From: Myroides sp. WP-1
Lineage (GTDB): Bacteria; Bacteroidota; Bacteroidia; Flavobacteriales; Flavobacteriaceae
Direction: 5' to 3'
DNA length: 64,000 nucleotides
Assembly (NCBI RefSeq): GCF_014145635.1
Contig: NZ_JACHTC010000002.1
Location: forward strand, 62,001 to 126,000
Shown: positions 53,602-62,973 of the stretch, piece by piece
Layout: the number at the start of each line of letters is the position of its first letter
How positions within the stretch are numbered: position 1 is the first letter of the stretch
The notes under the pieces: model-generated
Told to the model about the DNA's origin: nothing
The model's input: the letters and a program-made list of their open reading frames with translations, nothing else
Databases searched by the model: none
Made by a program: the position numbers and the translations under genes

Positions 53602-54906
53602 ATGTACACATTATCAAAAAATTTGAAAACCTTTGCCTTTATCCTTATGGCTCTTGGAATTATAGGGATCGCGTATGGGTTTTTCAGTGCACCAAAGACG
53701 ACTGCTGAAGTAGAGCAGATTTTAAATGAGCAAGCGCACCATGATGGTGGACATCATGCGGACCATAGTGAAGTGTCAGATGCAGATCATGACGCTCACC
53801 AAAAACATTTAGAGCATGTGTTAACTCAGATGCAAAATAAACCTTGGACAGCTGTATATGTAGCTTGTATTTTCGTAATGCTTGTTTCTTTAGGGATTCT
53901 TGCTTTTTACGGGATCAATTACGCAGCAGCAGCAGGTTGGTCGCCAGTTCTTTTCCGCGTTATGGAAGGACTAACGGCTTACTTATTGCCAGGTTCTATT
54001 ATTTTCTTCTTGTTGTTAATCGCTAGTGCTGCTGGAGGTAACCACCTATTTATTTGGATGGATCCTGCCGTAGTAGAACACGATGCGTTAATTCAAGGGA
54101 AAACAGGATATTTAAATATTCCTTTCTTCTTTATAAGAGCTATCATCTTCTTAGGTGGTTGGAACTTATATAGAATCTATATGAGAAAGCAATCATTAAA
54201 ATTAGACGAAACAGGTGACTTAACTTTCCACAAGAAAATGTTCAAAGCATCTGCTGGTTTCTTAGCTTTCTTTATTGTTACTGAATCTATGGCTTCTTGG
54301 GACTGGATCATGTCTATTGATACACACTGGTATAGTACATTGTTCGGATGGTATGTTTTCGCTAGTTTCTTTGTAACTGGTATTACTACAATCGCATTCT
54401 CTACTTTGTACCTGAAAAGCAAAGGTTATCTAGAATTTGTGAACACAAGTCACATTCACGATTTAGCTAAATTTATGTTTGGTTTAAGTATTTTCTGGAC
54501 TTATCTTTGGTTCTCACAATTTATGTTACAGTGGTACTCTAACATTCCAGAAGAGGTTACTTACTTTATCTTCAGAATTCAAGAGTATAACTTACCATTC
54601 TTCGGAATGTTATTGTTGAACTTTGTGTTGCCATTATTATTGTTAATCAACACAGATTTCAAACGTTTATCTTGGATTGTAGTTATGGCTGGTACTTGTA
54701 TTATCGTAGGTCACTATTTAGACTTCTTTATTATGATCAGTCCTGGTACAGTTGGTGGATCTTGGTTTATCGGTGTTCCTGAAATTGCAGCGTTAATGTT
54801 CTTCATCGGATTATTTATCTATGTTGGATTTACAGCAATTTCTAAAGCTCCATTATTAGCTAAGAACAACCCGCTAATTGAGGAAAGTAAACATTTTCAT
54901 TATTAA
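53602..54906 (+). CDS. actF: Alternative complex III subunit ActF (NrfD-like membrane protein)
   Basis: A 434-residue membrane protein, second NrfD-like subunit of alternative complex III, with about ten helices. After the first helix there is a His/Asp-rich stretch (about 32-66) of periplasmic or inter-helix character. Other recognisable segments are WMDPAVVEHDALIQGKTGYL and SWDWIMSIDTHWYSTLFGWY. It lies 31 bp after actE and 17 bp before coxB. Confidence 0.9.
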   Translation: MYTLSKNLKTFAFILMALGIIGIAYGFFSAPKTTAEVEQILNEQAHHDGGHHADHSEVSDADHDAHQKHLEHVLTQMQNKPWTAVYVACIFVMLVSLGILAFYGINYAAAAGWSPVLFRVMEGLTAYLLPGSIIFFLLLIASAAGGNHLFIWMDPAVVEHDALIQGKTGYLNIPFFFIRAIIFLGGWNLYRIYMRKQSLKLDETGDLTFHKKMFKASAGFLAFFIVTESMASWDWIMSIDTHWYSTLFGWYVFASFFVTGITTIAFSTLYLKSKGYLEFVNTSHIHDLAKFMFGLSIFWTYLWFSQFMLQWYSNIPEEVTYFIFRIQEYNLPFFGMLLLNFVLPLLLLINTDFKRLSWIVVMAGTCIIVGHYLDFFIMISPGTVGGSWFIGVPEIAALMFFIGLFIYVGFTAISKAPLLAKNNPLIEESKHFHY

Positions 54907-54923
54907 TAATTAAAAATAAACCA

Positions 54924-56093
54924 ATGACTAGTTTATTAATAGTAGCGATAGTTGTATTATTGGGAATTGCAATTTGGCAGTTAACGAAGATATTTGATCT
55001 AACGCAAGTAGGATCAGGTCCTAGTGACTATGCATCTCAAGTAGCTAACGAGAAAGACAATAACATACATGGTTATATTGTTTTTGCATTCTTAGCTTTT
55101 ATCTACATCTTCACAATATTCTGTTTAGTAGAATATGGGAAGTTCCCTTTAATGAGTGATTCTGCATCAGAACACGGAAATACAGTTGATAACCTGATGT
55201 GGATTTCAATGGGATTAATTTTCTTTGTTCAGATTGTAACTCAATTCTTATTACACTACTTCGCTTTCAAAGGACGTGGAGTAAAAGGAAGAAAAGCAAG
55301 ATACTTCTCTGATAATGATAAGTTAGAAGCAGCTTGGACAATCATCCCAACAATTACATTAACAGGTTTAATCCTTTATGGTTTATTCGCTTGGAATGAT
55401 ATCATGTTTGTGGACGAAGAAGAAGAAGTGATCAACATCGAAGTTTATGCAAAACAATTTGCATGGGACGTTCGTTATTCTGGTGAAGACAATACATTAG
55501 GAAAAGCGAACGTACGTTTCATCAAAGGTGTAAACGTAGTTGGTGTGGATATGTCTGACCCTAACGCGCAAGACGATAAAATGGCAAAAGAACTTCACTT
55601 ACCAGTTGGAAAGAAAGTTGTTTTAAAATTTAGATCGCAAGACGTTTTACACTCAGCTTATTTACCTCACTTTAGAGCACAGATGAACTGTGTACCTGGT
55701 ATGGTTACTCAATTTGCTTTTGTACCTAGCGTTACAACTGAAGACATGAGAACTCGTGAAGGAATTGTTAGCAAAGTGAATAATATTAATAATATTAGAG
55801 CGGAAAGAAGCCAAAAATTAGTTGCTGAAGGACATGAGCCTTTAGATCCATATACATTTGATTACTTACTATTATGTAATAAAATTTGTGGAGCTTCTCA
55901 CTATAACATGCAAATTAAAGTTGTAGTGACTAAAGAAGAAGAATTTAAAGCTTGGTTAAAAGAGTTGCCAACTTTAGCAGAACAAGTAGCTGCTGAAAAT
56001 GGTGCTAAAGAAGAAGAAGTTACTGCTCCTGCTGAAACAGAAGTTGTTACAGAGGCAGTAGAAACTGAAGCTATCGCTCAAGTAGTACAATAA
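54924..56093 (+). CDS. coxB: Cytochrome c oxidase subunit II
   Basis: A 389-residue subunit of the haem-copper oxidase. N-terminal transmembrane helices (first at about 1-17, then about 45-70 and 92-115) precede the cupredoxin domain. CuA ligands are visible: His in DVLHSAYLPHF, then Cys-x3-Cys-x3-His-x2-Met (CNKICGASHYNM, about 319-330). The C-terminal tail is acidic and Val/Glu-rich. The extra helix and the acidic tail are longer than in the simplest subunit II. It receives electrons from alternative complex III. Confidence 0.92.
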   Translation: MTSLLIVAIVVLLGIAIWQLTKIFDLTQVGSGPSDYASQVANEKDNNIHGYIVFAFLAFIYIFTIFCLVEYGKFPLMSDSASEHGNTVDNLMWISMGLIFFVQIVTQFLLHYFAFKGRGVKGRKARYFSDNDKLEAAWTIIPTITLTGLILYGLFAWNDIMFVDEEEEVINIEVYAKQFAWDVRYSGEDNTLGKANVRFIKGVNVVGVDMSDPNAQDDKMAKELHLPVGKKVVLKFRSQDVLHSAYLPHFRAQMNCVPGMVTQFAFVPSVTTEDMRTREGIVSKVNNINNIRAERSQKLVAEGHEPLDPYTFDYLLLCNKICGASHYNMQIKVVVTKEEEFKAWLKELPTLAEQVAAENGAKEEEVTAPAETEVVTEAVETEAIAQVVQ

Positions 56094-56120
56094 TTCACGT
56101 ATTAAATTAAAACTTATACT

Positions 56121-57917
56121 ATGTCAGCAATAGGACACGAAATAATTAATGATCACGATCACGATCATCACGATAAAGGAAATTTCTTTACTAAATACGT
56201 ATTTAGTTTAGATCATAAGATGATTGCCAAACAATACTTGATTACAGGTATCATTATGGGAATCATTGGGATTGTAATGTCCCTTTTATTTAGAATGCAA
56301 ATCGCGTGGCCAGAAGAATCTTTTCAAGTATTCAAATGGTTATTAGGTGATAAAATGGCTCCTGATGGAGTAATGCGAAATGATATCTACCTTGCTTTGG
56401 TTACCATGCACGGAACAATTATGGTATTCTTCGTATTGACAGCAGGTTTAAGTGGTACGTTCTCGAACTTACTTATTCCTTTGCAAATTGGAGCACGTGA
56501 TATGGCTTCAGGATTTATGAACATGTTATCATACTGGTTCTTCTTTGTTTCTGCAGTATTAATGGTTATCTCATTATTCGTAGAAGGTGGACCTGCTTCT
56601 TCTGGATGGACTATTTACCCTCCATTAAGTGCATTGCCACAAGCAATCCCAGGATCAGGTATGGGGATGACACTTTGGTTAATCTCTATGGCTATCTTCA
56701 TCGTTTCTTCTACAATGGGTTCATTAAACTACGTGGCAACTGTAGTGAACTTGAGAACAAAAGGAATGACAATGACTAGAATGCCATTGACAGTTTGGGC
56801 TTTATTCGTTACTGCTATTATCGGTATCGTATCTTTCCCAGTTCTTTTATCAGCTGCTTTATTATTGATTTTCGATAGAAGCTTCGGTACTTCATTCTTC
56901 TTATCAGATATTTATTTAGCTGGAGAAGTTTTACACTACCAAGGTGGATCTCCAGTATTATACGAACACTTATTCTGGTTCTTAGGTCACCCTGAAGTAT
57001 ATATCGTAATCTTACCAGCAATGGGTATTACATCAGAAATTATCGCAACTTCTGCTCGTAAACCAATCTTCGGTTACCGTGCAATGATTGCTTCAATTTT
57101 AGGTATTGCTTTCTTATCAACAATCGTTTGGGGTCACCACATGTTCGTTTCAGGTATGAACCCATTCTTAGGATCTGTGTTTACATTCACAACCTTATTG
57201 ATCGCAATCCCTTCTGCAGTAAAAGCATTTAACTACATTACGACTATTTGGTCTGGTAATATTCAAATGAACCCTGCAATGTTGTTCTGTATTGGATTCG
57301 TTTCGACATTCATCACAGGAGGTTTAACAGGGATTATCTTAGGAGATTCAACATTAGATATCAACGTACACGATACGTATTTCGTTATCGCTCACTTCCA
57401 CTTAGTAATGGGTATTTCTGCTCTTTACGGAATGTTTGCTGGTATTTACCACTGGTTCCCTAAAATGTTCGGTAGAATGATGAATAAAAACTTAGGTTAT
57501 ATTCACTTCTGGGTAACTGCTGTTTGTGCGTACGGAGTATTCTTCCCAATGCACTTCATCGGATTAGCTGGTCTACCTCGTCGTTACTACTCTAACACTG
57601 CTTTCCCATTATTTGACGAGTTCTATGATGTGAACGTATTAATTACAGTGTTTGCTTTAGTAGGTTCGGCTTTCCAATTGGTATTCTTATGGAACTTCTT
57701 CGTTAGTATTTTCTACGGTAAGAAAGCGCCTCAAAACCCTTGGAGATCAAACAGTTTAGAGTGGACTACTCCAGTAGAGCACATCCACGGAAACTGGCCT
57801 GGTGAATTACCAGTTGTTTACAGATGGCCCTATGACTACAGTAAACCTGGATTACCAGAAGATTACGCACCTCAAACTATGCCTTATATGGAAGGTGAGG
57901 AGCAATTACACCACTAA
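56121..57917 (+). CDS. coxA: Cytochrome c oxidase subunit I
   Basis: A 598-residue haem-copper oxidase catalytic subunit, reducing oxygen to water with proton pumping. Ligand motifs: MHGTIMVFFVLTAG (haem a), GHPEVYIVILPAMG (CuB His and cross-linked Tyr), WGHHMFVSG (CuB) and HDTYFVIAHFHLVMG (haem ligands). The N-terminus has a His/Asp-rich run. It is the last gene of the act-cox operon; no subunit III gene is in the window. Ends at a palindromic terminator. Confidence 0.96.
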   Translation: MSAIGHEIINDHDHDHHDKGNFFTKYVFSLDHKMIAKQYLITGIIMGIIGIVMSLLFRMQIAWPEESFQVFKWLLGDKMAPDGVMRNDIYLALVTMHGTIMVFFVLTAGLSGTFSNLLIPLQIGARDMASGFMNMLSYWFFFVSAVLMVISLFVEGGPASSGWTIYPPLSALPQAIPGSGMGMTLWLISMAIFIVSSTMGSLNYVATVVNLRTKGMTMTRMPLTVWALFVTAIIGIVSFPVLLSAALLLIFDRSFGTSFFLSDIYLAGEVLHYQGGSPVLYEHLFWFLGHPEVYIVILPAMGITSEIIATSARKPIFGYRAMIASILGIAFLSTIVWGHHMFVSGMNPFLGSVFTFTTLLIAIPSAVKAFNYITTIWSGNIQMNPAMLFCIGFVSTFITGGLTGIILGDSTLDINVHDTYFVIAHFHLVMGISALYGMFAGIYHWFPKMFGRMMNKNLGYIHFWVTAVCAYGVFFPMHFIGLAGLPRRYYSNTAFPLFDEFYDVNVLITVFALVGSAFQLVFLWNFFVSIFYGKKAPQNPWRSNSLEWTTPVEHIHGNWPGELPVVYRWPYDYSKPGLPEDYAPQTMPYMEGEEQLHH

Positions 57918-57937
57918 GATTATTTTAGTATAAATAC

Positions 57938-57971
57938 AAAAACGCCATTCAAATTTGAATGGCGTTTTTTT
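57938..57971. terminator. Terminator of the act-cox operon
   Basis: A 32-bp perfect palindrome (arms 57938-57953 and 57954-57969) with a T-run on the right, 20 bp after coxA. Confidence 0.88.
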
Positions 57972-57997
57972 GTATCCCATTTTTTGATTTATCTTTG
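57970..57997 (+). promoter_or_regulatory. Promoter immediately upstream of ruvB
   Basis: TTG at 57970-57972, 17-bp spacer and TATCTTTG at 57990-57997, ending only 4 bp before ATG 58002. Transcription would start at or next to the start codon. Confidence 0.5.
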
Positions 57998-58001
57998 TTT
58001 T

Positions 58002-59024
58002 ATGAATGAACATTTAGATCCTACGACCAAACATTTCAACCAAGAGGAATTTGACGTTGAAAAAAGACTAAGACCCCTGTCCTTTGACGATTTTGCAGGG
58101 CAAGATAGTGTTTTGGAAAACCTTAAAGTTTTCGTGGCTGCTGCAAATCAACGCGGTGAAGCGCTTGATCATGCGTTGTTTCACGGACCTCCAGGATTGG
58201 GAAAAACTACATTGGCAAATATCTTAGCCAATGAGTTAAACGTGGGAATTAAAATTACTTCAGGACCTGTGTTGGATAAACCAGGTGATTTAGCAGGACT
58301 CTTGACTAATTTGGAAGAAAGAGATGTGTTGTTTATTGACGAAATACACCGATTAAGTCCTATTGTGGAGGAATATTTGTACTCGGCAATGGAAGACTTT
58401 AAAATCGATATTATGATCGAATCGGGACCTAACGCACGCTCAGTTCAAATTCACCTGAATCCATTTACTTTGGTAGGGGCAACCACGCGCTCAGGTTTGC
58501 TTACAGCTCCTATGCGTGCGCGTTTTGGTATCCAAAGTCGTTTGCAATATTATTCTAAAGAACTACTCGCAACAATTATAGAACGCAGCGCTTCTATTCT
58601 CAATGTACCTATTGATCTCGAAGCAGCCATCGAAATTGCCGGGAGAAGTAGAGGAACTCCACGTATTGCGAATGCATTACTGCGTAGGGTTCGCGATTTC
58701 GCACAAATTAAGGGAAATGGTAGTATTGATATAGCAATCTCTAAATATGCCTTAAATGCGCTTAATGTAGACGCTAGAGGGTTGGATGAAATGGATAATA
58801 AGATCCTCTCTACTATTATTGACAAATTTAAAGGCGGACCTGTAGGATTGTCTACTTTAGCAACAGCTGTGTCCGAAAATGCAGAAACACTTGAAGAAGT
58901 GTATGAACCTTACCTGATTCAAGAAGGTTTTATTATTCGTACGCCTAGAGGGCGTGAAGCCACTGAGCTAGCTTTTAAACATCTTGGACGATCGAAATCC
59001 GTGGGCGGATTATTTGATTTATAG
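58002..59024 (+). CDS. ruvB: Holliday junction branch migration helicase RuvB
   Basis: A 340-residue AAA+ motor that, with RuvA, drives branch migration in recombination repair. Motifs: [11 protein letters not shown], Walker [13 protein letters not shown], Walker [11 protein letters not shown], sensor [10 protein letters not shown] and the arginine region MRARFGI. ATG 58002 ([12 protein letters not shown]) is chosen over an open frame starting at 57984. ruvA is also in the window, 3.4 kb downstream. Confidence 0.96.
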   Translation: MNEHLDPTTKHFNQEEFDVEKRLRPLSFDDFAGQDSVLENLKVFVAAANQRGEALDHALFHGPPGLGKTTLANILANELNVGIKITSGPVLDKPGDLAGLLTNLEERDVLFIDEIHRLSPIVEEYLYSAMEDFKIDIMIESGPNARSVQIHLNPFTLVGATTRSGLLTAPMRARFGIQSRLQYYSKELLATIIERSASILNVPIDLEAAIEIAGRSRGTPRIANALLRRVRDFAQIKGNGSIDIAISKYALNALNVDARGLDEMDNKILSTIIDKFKGGPVGLSTLATAVSENAETLEEVYEPYLIQEGFIIRTPRGREATELAFKHLGRSKSVGGLFDL

Positions 59025-59030
59025 AAAATT

Positions 59031-59954
59031 ATGGATAAAAAATCCCACTATGCCGAGCTGATCAAAGCCGAAGCCAAGCGTTTGGGGTTTATGTCTTGTG
59101 GTATATCCAAAGCCGGTTTTCTCGAAGAAGAAGCACCTCGTTTGGAGCAATGGCTCAAAGGTAATATGCATGGAAGCATGCAATACATGGAAAATCATTT
59201 CGACAAACGCTTAGATCCAACCTTACTAGTAGAAGGAGCAAAGAGTGTAGTCTCGCTCTTGTTTAATTATTATCCCGAACACCACCAAACACAAGGAGCA
59301 TATAAAATTTCAAAATATGCCTATGGTGAAGACTATCACTATGTAGTTAAGGATAAACTAAAAGAACTCCTGCATTTTATCCATGAAAATATAGGAGAAG
59401 TCGATGGACGTGCTTTTGTTGATTCAGCTCCTGTTTTGGATAAGGCTTGGGCAGCAAAAAGTGGATTAGGATGGGTTGGAAAGAACAGCAATCTCATCTC
59501 TAAACAAGTAGGGTCTTTCTTCTTTATTGCTGAACTAATTATCGATTTAGAACTCGAATCTGACGGAGCTACAACCGATCACTGTGGTAAGTGTACCCGA
59601 TGCATAGATGCTTGTCCTACAGGAGCAATAGAAAGCGCTTATATCGTCAATGGATCTAAGTGTATTTCGTATTTTACCATTGAATTAAAAGACGATATTC
59701 CAACCGATTTAGCAGGACAATTTGATAATTGGATGTATGGTTGTGACGTCTGTCAAGACGTTTGCCCATGGAATCGCTTTGCCAAGCCTCACAACGAACC
59801 TCGATTTACTCCTAACGAGGCGTTAATGAACTACTCAAACAGAGAGTGGGAAGAACTTACAAATGAGGTTTTTAATGATATTTTTAAAAAATCTGCAGTA
59901 AAAAGAACTAAATATGTGGGTTTAGTACGGAATATTAAATTTTTAAAGGAATAA
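59031..59954 (+). CDS. queG: Epoxyqueuosine reductase QueG
   Basis: A 307-residue cobalamin-dependent iron-sulfur enzyme for the last step of queuosine synthesis in tRNA. The N-terminal cobalamin-binding domain is followed by two 4Fe-4S binding motifs, [16 protein letters not shown] and [14 protein letters not shown]. The C-terminal HEAT-like extension of the long family form is absent. It lies 6 bp after ruvB and is probably co-transcribed. Confidence 0.92.
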   Translation: MDKKSHYAELIKAEAKRLGFMSCGISKAGFLEEEAPRLEQWLKGNMHGSMQYMENHFDKRLDPTLLVEGAKSVVSLLFNYYPEHHQTQGAYKISKYAYGEDYHYVVKDKLKELLHFIHENIGEVDGRAFVDSAPVLDKAWAAKSGLGWVGKNSNLISKQVGSFFFIAELIIDLELESDGATTDHCGKCTRCIDACPTGAIESAYIVNGSKCISYFTIELKDDIPTDLAGQFDNWMYGCDVCQDVCPWNRFAKPHNEPRFTPNEALMNYSNREWEELTNEVFNDIFKKSAVKRTKYVGLVRNIKFLKE

Positions 59955-59986
59955 AATTCTAACATTAAATTATCTTTAAAAAGAGG

Positions 59987-59994
59987 TAACTTTG
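59987..59994 (+). promoter_or_regulatory. -7 promoter element for the malic enzyme gene
   Basis: TAACTTTG, 23 bp before the start codon at 60018. Confidence 0.5.
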
Positions 59995-60017
59995 TTTATT
60001 CGGTTAAAAGTATTTTT

Positions 60018-62297
60018 ATGAATAAAGAAAGCTTACGTAGGGAAGCGTTGTTATATCACGCAAAACCAACACCTGGAAAAATTCAAGTAGTACCTACAAA
60101 AAAATATTCTTCTCAAAGAGATTTAGCACTGGCATATTCGCCAGGAGTAGCTGAACCATGTTTAGAAATTGCAAAAGATGTAAATAACGTTTATAAATAT
60201 ACAGCAAAAGGAAACTTAGTTGCTGTTATCTCCAACGGAACAGCCGTTTTAGGATTGGGAAATATCGGTCCGGAAGCGTCAAAACCCGTAATGGAAGGAA
60301 AAGGACTGTTGTTTAAGATCTTTGCAGATATCGATGTTTTCGATATCGAAGTTGATACAACGGACATCGATAAATTTATCGAGACAGTAAAAAATATTGC
60401 TCCTACATTTGGAGGGATTAACTTAGAAGACATCAAGGCACCAGAATCTTTTGAAATTGAAAGAAGATTAAAAGAGGAATTAAATATTCCAGTGATGCAC
60501 GATGATCAACACGGAACAGCTATTATCTCTGCTGCGGCTTTATTGAATGCTTTAGAATTAGCAGGAAAGAAAATCGAAGAAGTGAAAATGGTCGTTTCTG
60601 GAGCAGGTTCTGCGGCAATCGCTTGTGCTAATTTATATGTTGCATTTGGTGTAAAACAAGAAAATATCTTAATGTTCAACAGTAAGGGGGTATTGAAGAA
60701 AAGCGATGATCGCATTTCGGATATGCAACGCGTCTTTGCAGTTGATTACGATATCTCTTTACTAGATGCTATGAAAGGCAGTGATGTATTCATTGGTCTT
60801 TCTACAGCTGACGTTGTTACGCCAGAGATGTTGTTAGGTATGGCAGAAAATCCAATCGTATTTGCTATGGCTAATCCAAAACCTGAAATTGATTACAACT
60901 TGGCGGTTCAAACCCGAAAAGACGTAATTATGGCTACAGGGAGATCGGATTATCCGAATCAAGTGAATAACGTTTTAGGATTCCCTTATATCTTCAGAGG
61001 AGCTTTAGATGTTCGCTCAACAAAAATTAACGAAGAAATGAAGATGGCTGCAGTTGTTGCTTTAGCTAAATTAGCAAAAGAACCAGTGCCAGAACAAGTT
61101 AATATCGCTTATGGAGAAACAAAATTGAGTTTTGGACGTGAGTATATCATTCCAAAACCGTTTGATCCTCGTTTGATCGCTGTTGTTCCACCAGCGGTAG
61201 CAAAAGCAGCCATGGAGTCTGGACTTGCAGAAGCGCCGATTACAGATTGGGATAAATACAAGCAAGAGCTAGAAGAACGCATGGGATCTGACAATAAGTT
61301 GGTTCGTATGTTGTTCAATAGAGCTAAAATTGATGCCAAACGCGTAGTGTATGCAGAAGCAGATCATTTAGATGTGCTAAAAGCAGCTCAAATTGCGTAC
61401 GAAGAAGGAATTGCTATTCCAATTTTATTAGGTGATAAAGAAACCATCTTAGAATTGAAAAAAGAGATTGAGTTTCATGCAGATGTCGAGATTATCGATC
61501 CTAAAGCCGATATTGAGAAAGAAAGAAGAGCAACATTTGCCGATTTATACTGGAAAACAAGACAGCGCAAAGGAATTACGCAATATGAAGCGTCAAAATT
61601 AATGCGCGAACGCAATTATTTTGCTGCGATGTTGGTTAATACCGGACAAGCAGATGTTTTGGTAACGGGATATTCTCGTAGCTATCCAACAGTGGTAAAA
61701 CCAATTTTAGAGTTAATTCCACGTGCACAAGGAGTAGATAAGATTGCTACAGCTAACTTGATGATGACCAAAAGAGGTCCTATGTTTTTAGCAGATACAG
61801 CCATTAATCCGAATCCAACGGCGGAAGAATTAGCAAAAATTGTCACTATGGTTGAGAAAACAGTGAAAATGTTCGGATTAGATCCTGTAATCGCCATGTT
61901 GTCTTACACCAACTTTGGTTCAGCAGAACACGCTTCACCAACAAAAGTGAAAGAAGCTGTGAAAATCTTACACGAAAACTATCCTGAAATGGTAGTGGAT
62001 GGTGAAATTCAAATGGACTTTGCGTTGAATAATGACATGCTAAAGTCTAAATTTCCATTCTCTAAACTTGTGAATAAAAAGGTAAATACACTTGTTTTTC
62101 CAAACTTAGATTCAGCTAACATTACGTATAAAATGTTGAAAGAATTGAATAAAGCTACTTCAATTGGTCCAATTATTATGGGTCTTGAAAAAGCTGTTCA
62201 CATCTTTCAATTAGGTGCTAGTGTTGATGAAATGGTCAATATGACAGCTGTTGCTGTGGTAGATGCTCAAGTAAGAGAGAGCCGCAAGAAAAAATAA
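60018..62297 (+). CDS. maeB: NADP-dependent malic enzyme with phosphotransacetylase-like domain
   Basis: A 759-residue bidomain enzyme converting malate to pyruvate and CO2 with NADP reduction. The N-terminal malic domain (about 1-430) has SPGVAEPCLEIAKD, VMHDDQHGTAIISAAAL and the dinucleotide fold KMVVSGAGSAAIACANLY. The C-terminal domain (about 430-759) is phosphotransacetylase-like and likely serves acetyl-CoA-dependent regulation and oligomerisation, as in E. coli MaeB. It stands as a single unit between queG and ruvA. Confidence 0.94.
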   Translation: MNKESLRREALLYHAKPTPGKIQVVPTKKYSSQRDLALAYSPGVAEPCLEIAKDVNNVYKYTAKGNLVAVISNGTAVLGLGNIGPEASKPVMEGKGLLFKIFADIDVFDIEVDTTDIDKFIETVKNIAPTFGGINLEDIKAPESFEIERRLKEELNIPVMHDDQHGTAIISAAALLNALELAGKKIEEVKMVVSGAGSAAIACANLYVAFGVKQENILMFNSKGVLKKSDDRISDMQRVFAVDYDISLLDAMKGSDVFIGLSTADVVTPEMLLGMAENPIVFAMANPKPEIDYNLAVQTRKDVIMATGRSDYPNQVNNVLGFPYIFRGALDVRSTKINEEMKMAAVVALAKLAKEPVPEQVNIAYGETKLSFGREYIIPKPFDPRLIAVVPPAVAKAAMESGLAEAPITDWDKYKQELEERMGSDNKLVRMLFNRAKIDAKRVVYAEADHLDVLKAAQIAYEEGIAIPILLGDKETILELKKEIEFHADVEIIDPKADIEKERRATFADLYWKTRQRKGITQYEASKLMRERNYFAAMLVNTGQADVLVTGYSRSYPTVVKPILELIPRAQGVDKIATANLMMTKRGPMFLADTAINPNPTAEELAKIVTMVEKTVKMFGLDPVIAMLSYTNFGSAEHASPTKVKEAVKILHENYPEMVVDGEIQMDFALNNDMLKSKFPFSKLVNKKVNTLVFPNLDSANITYKMLKELNKATSIGPIIMGLEKAVHIFQLGASVDEMVNMTAVAVVDAQVRESRKKK

Positions 62298-62364
62298 AAA
62301 ACCAAAATAAAAATCTTCCTTGGTTTGCCAATCATTATGTTAGTAAATAGTTAAAATTATTTAC

Positions 62365-62372
62365 TATTTTTG
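62365..62372 (+). promoter_or_regulatory. -7 promoter element for ruvA-sprA
   Basis: TATTTTTG, 16 bp before the ruvA start codon at 62389. Confidence 0.5.
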
Positions 62373-62388
62373 ATGAAAATTAGATAGT

Positions 62389-62970
62389 ATGATTGCGCAG
62401 ATTCAAGGAAGATTAATTGAAAAAACACCTACCGAAGTAATTGTGGATTGCCACGGGGTAGGGTATCAAATAAATATATCACTGTATACATATTCGCTTA
62501 TAGGGAATGCTGAAAGCCTAAAGTTGTATACTTTTCTACAAATTAAAGAGGACGCGCATACCTTATTCGGATTTATTGATAAAGTAGAGCGCGAGCTATT
62601 TAAACTTCTTATCTCCGTATCTGGAGTTGGTGGTAATACCGCCCGTAATATCTTATCTTCTACAACACCCAAAGAATTATTGCAAATGATTGCCAATGCT
62701 GATGCAAAGGGCATTCAGCGTATCAAAGGGATTGGTGCAAAAACAGCACAGCGAATTATTCTCGACTTGCAAGAAAAAGTACTGAAACTTTATAATATTG
62801 ATGAAGTTTTGCCAACAATTAACAATACAAATGCCGATGAAGCGTTATCTGCTTTAGAGGTACTTGGTTTTGTACGCAAAACAGCTGAAAAAGTGGTGGA
62901 TGCTATTTTGAAAGCTAACCCAGAAGCTTCTGTTGAAGATATTATTAAACAAGCATTAAAAAAATTGTAA
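62389..62970 (+). CDS. ruvA: Holliday junction DNA helicase subunit RuvA
   Basis: A 193-residue junction-binding protein that forms the RuvAB complex. The N-terminal OB domain starts MIAQIQGRLIEKTPTEVIVD; two helix-hairpin-helix motifs include SGVGGNTARNILS and IKGIGAKTAQRIILDL; the C-terminal domain that contacts RuvB is present (DEALSALEVLGF). sprA begins 3 bp after its stop codon, the conserved ruvA-sprA order in Flavobacteria. Confidence 0.96.
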   Translation: MIAQIQGRLIEKTPTEVIVDCHGVGYQINISLYTYSLIGNAESLKLYTFLQIKEDAHTLFGFIDKVERELFKLLISVSGVGGNTARNILSSTTPKELLQMIANADAKGIQRIKGIGAKTAQRIILDLQEKVLKLYNIDEVLPTINNTNADEALSALEVLGFVRKTAEKVVDAILKANPEASVEDIIKQALKKL

Positions 62971-62973
62971 GTC

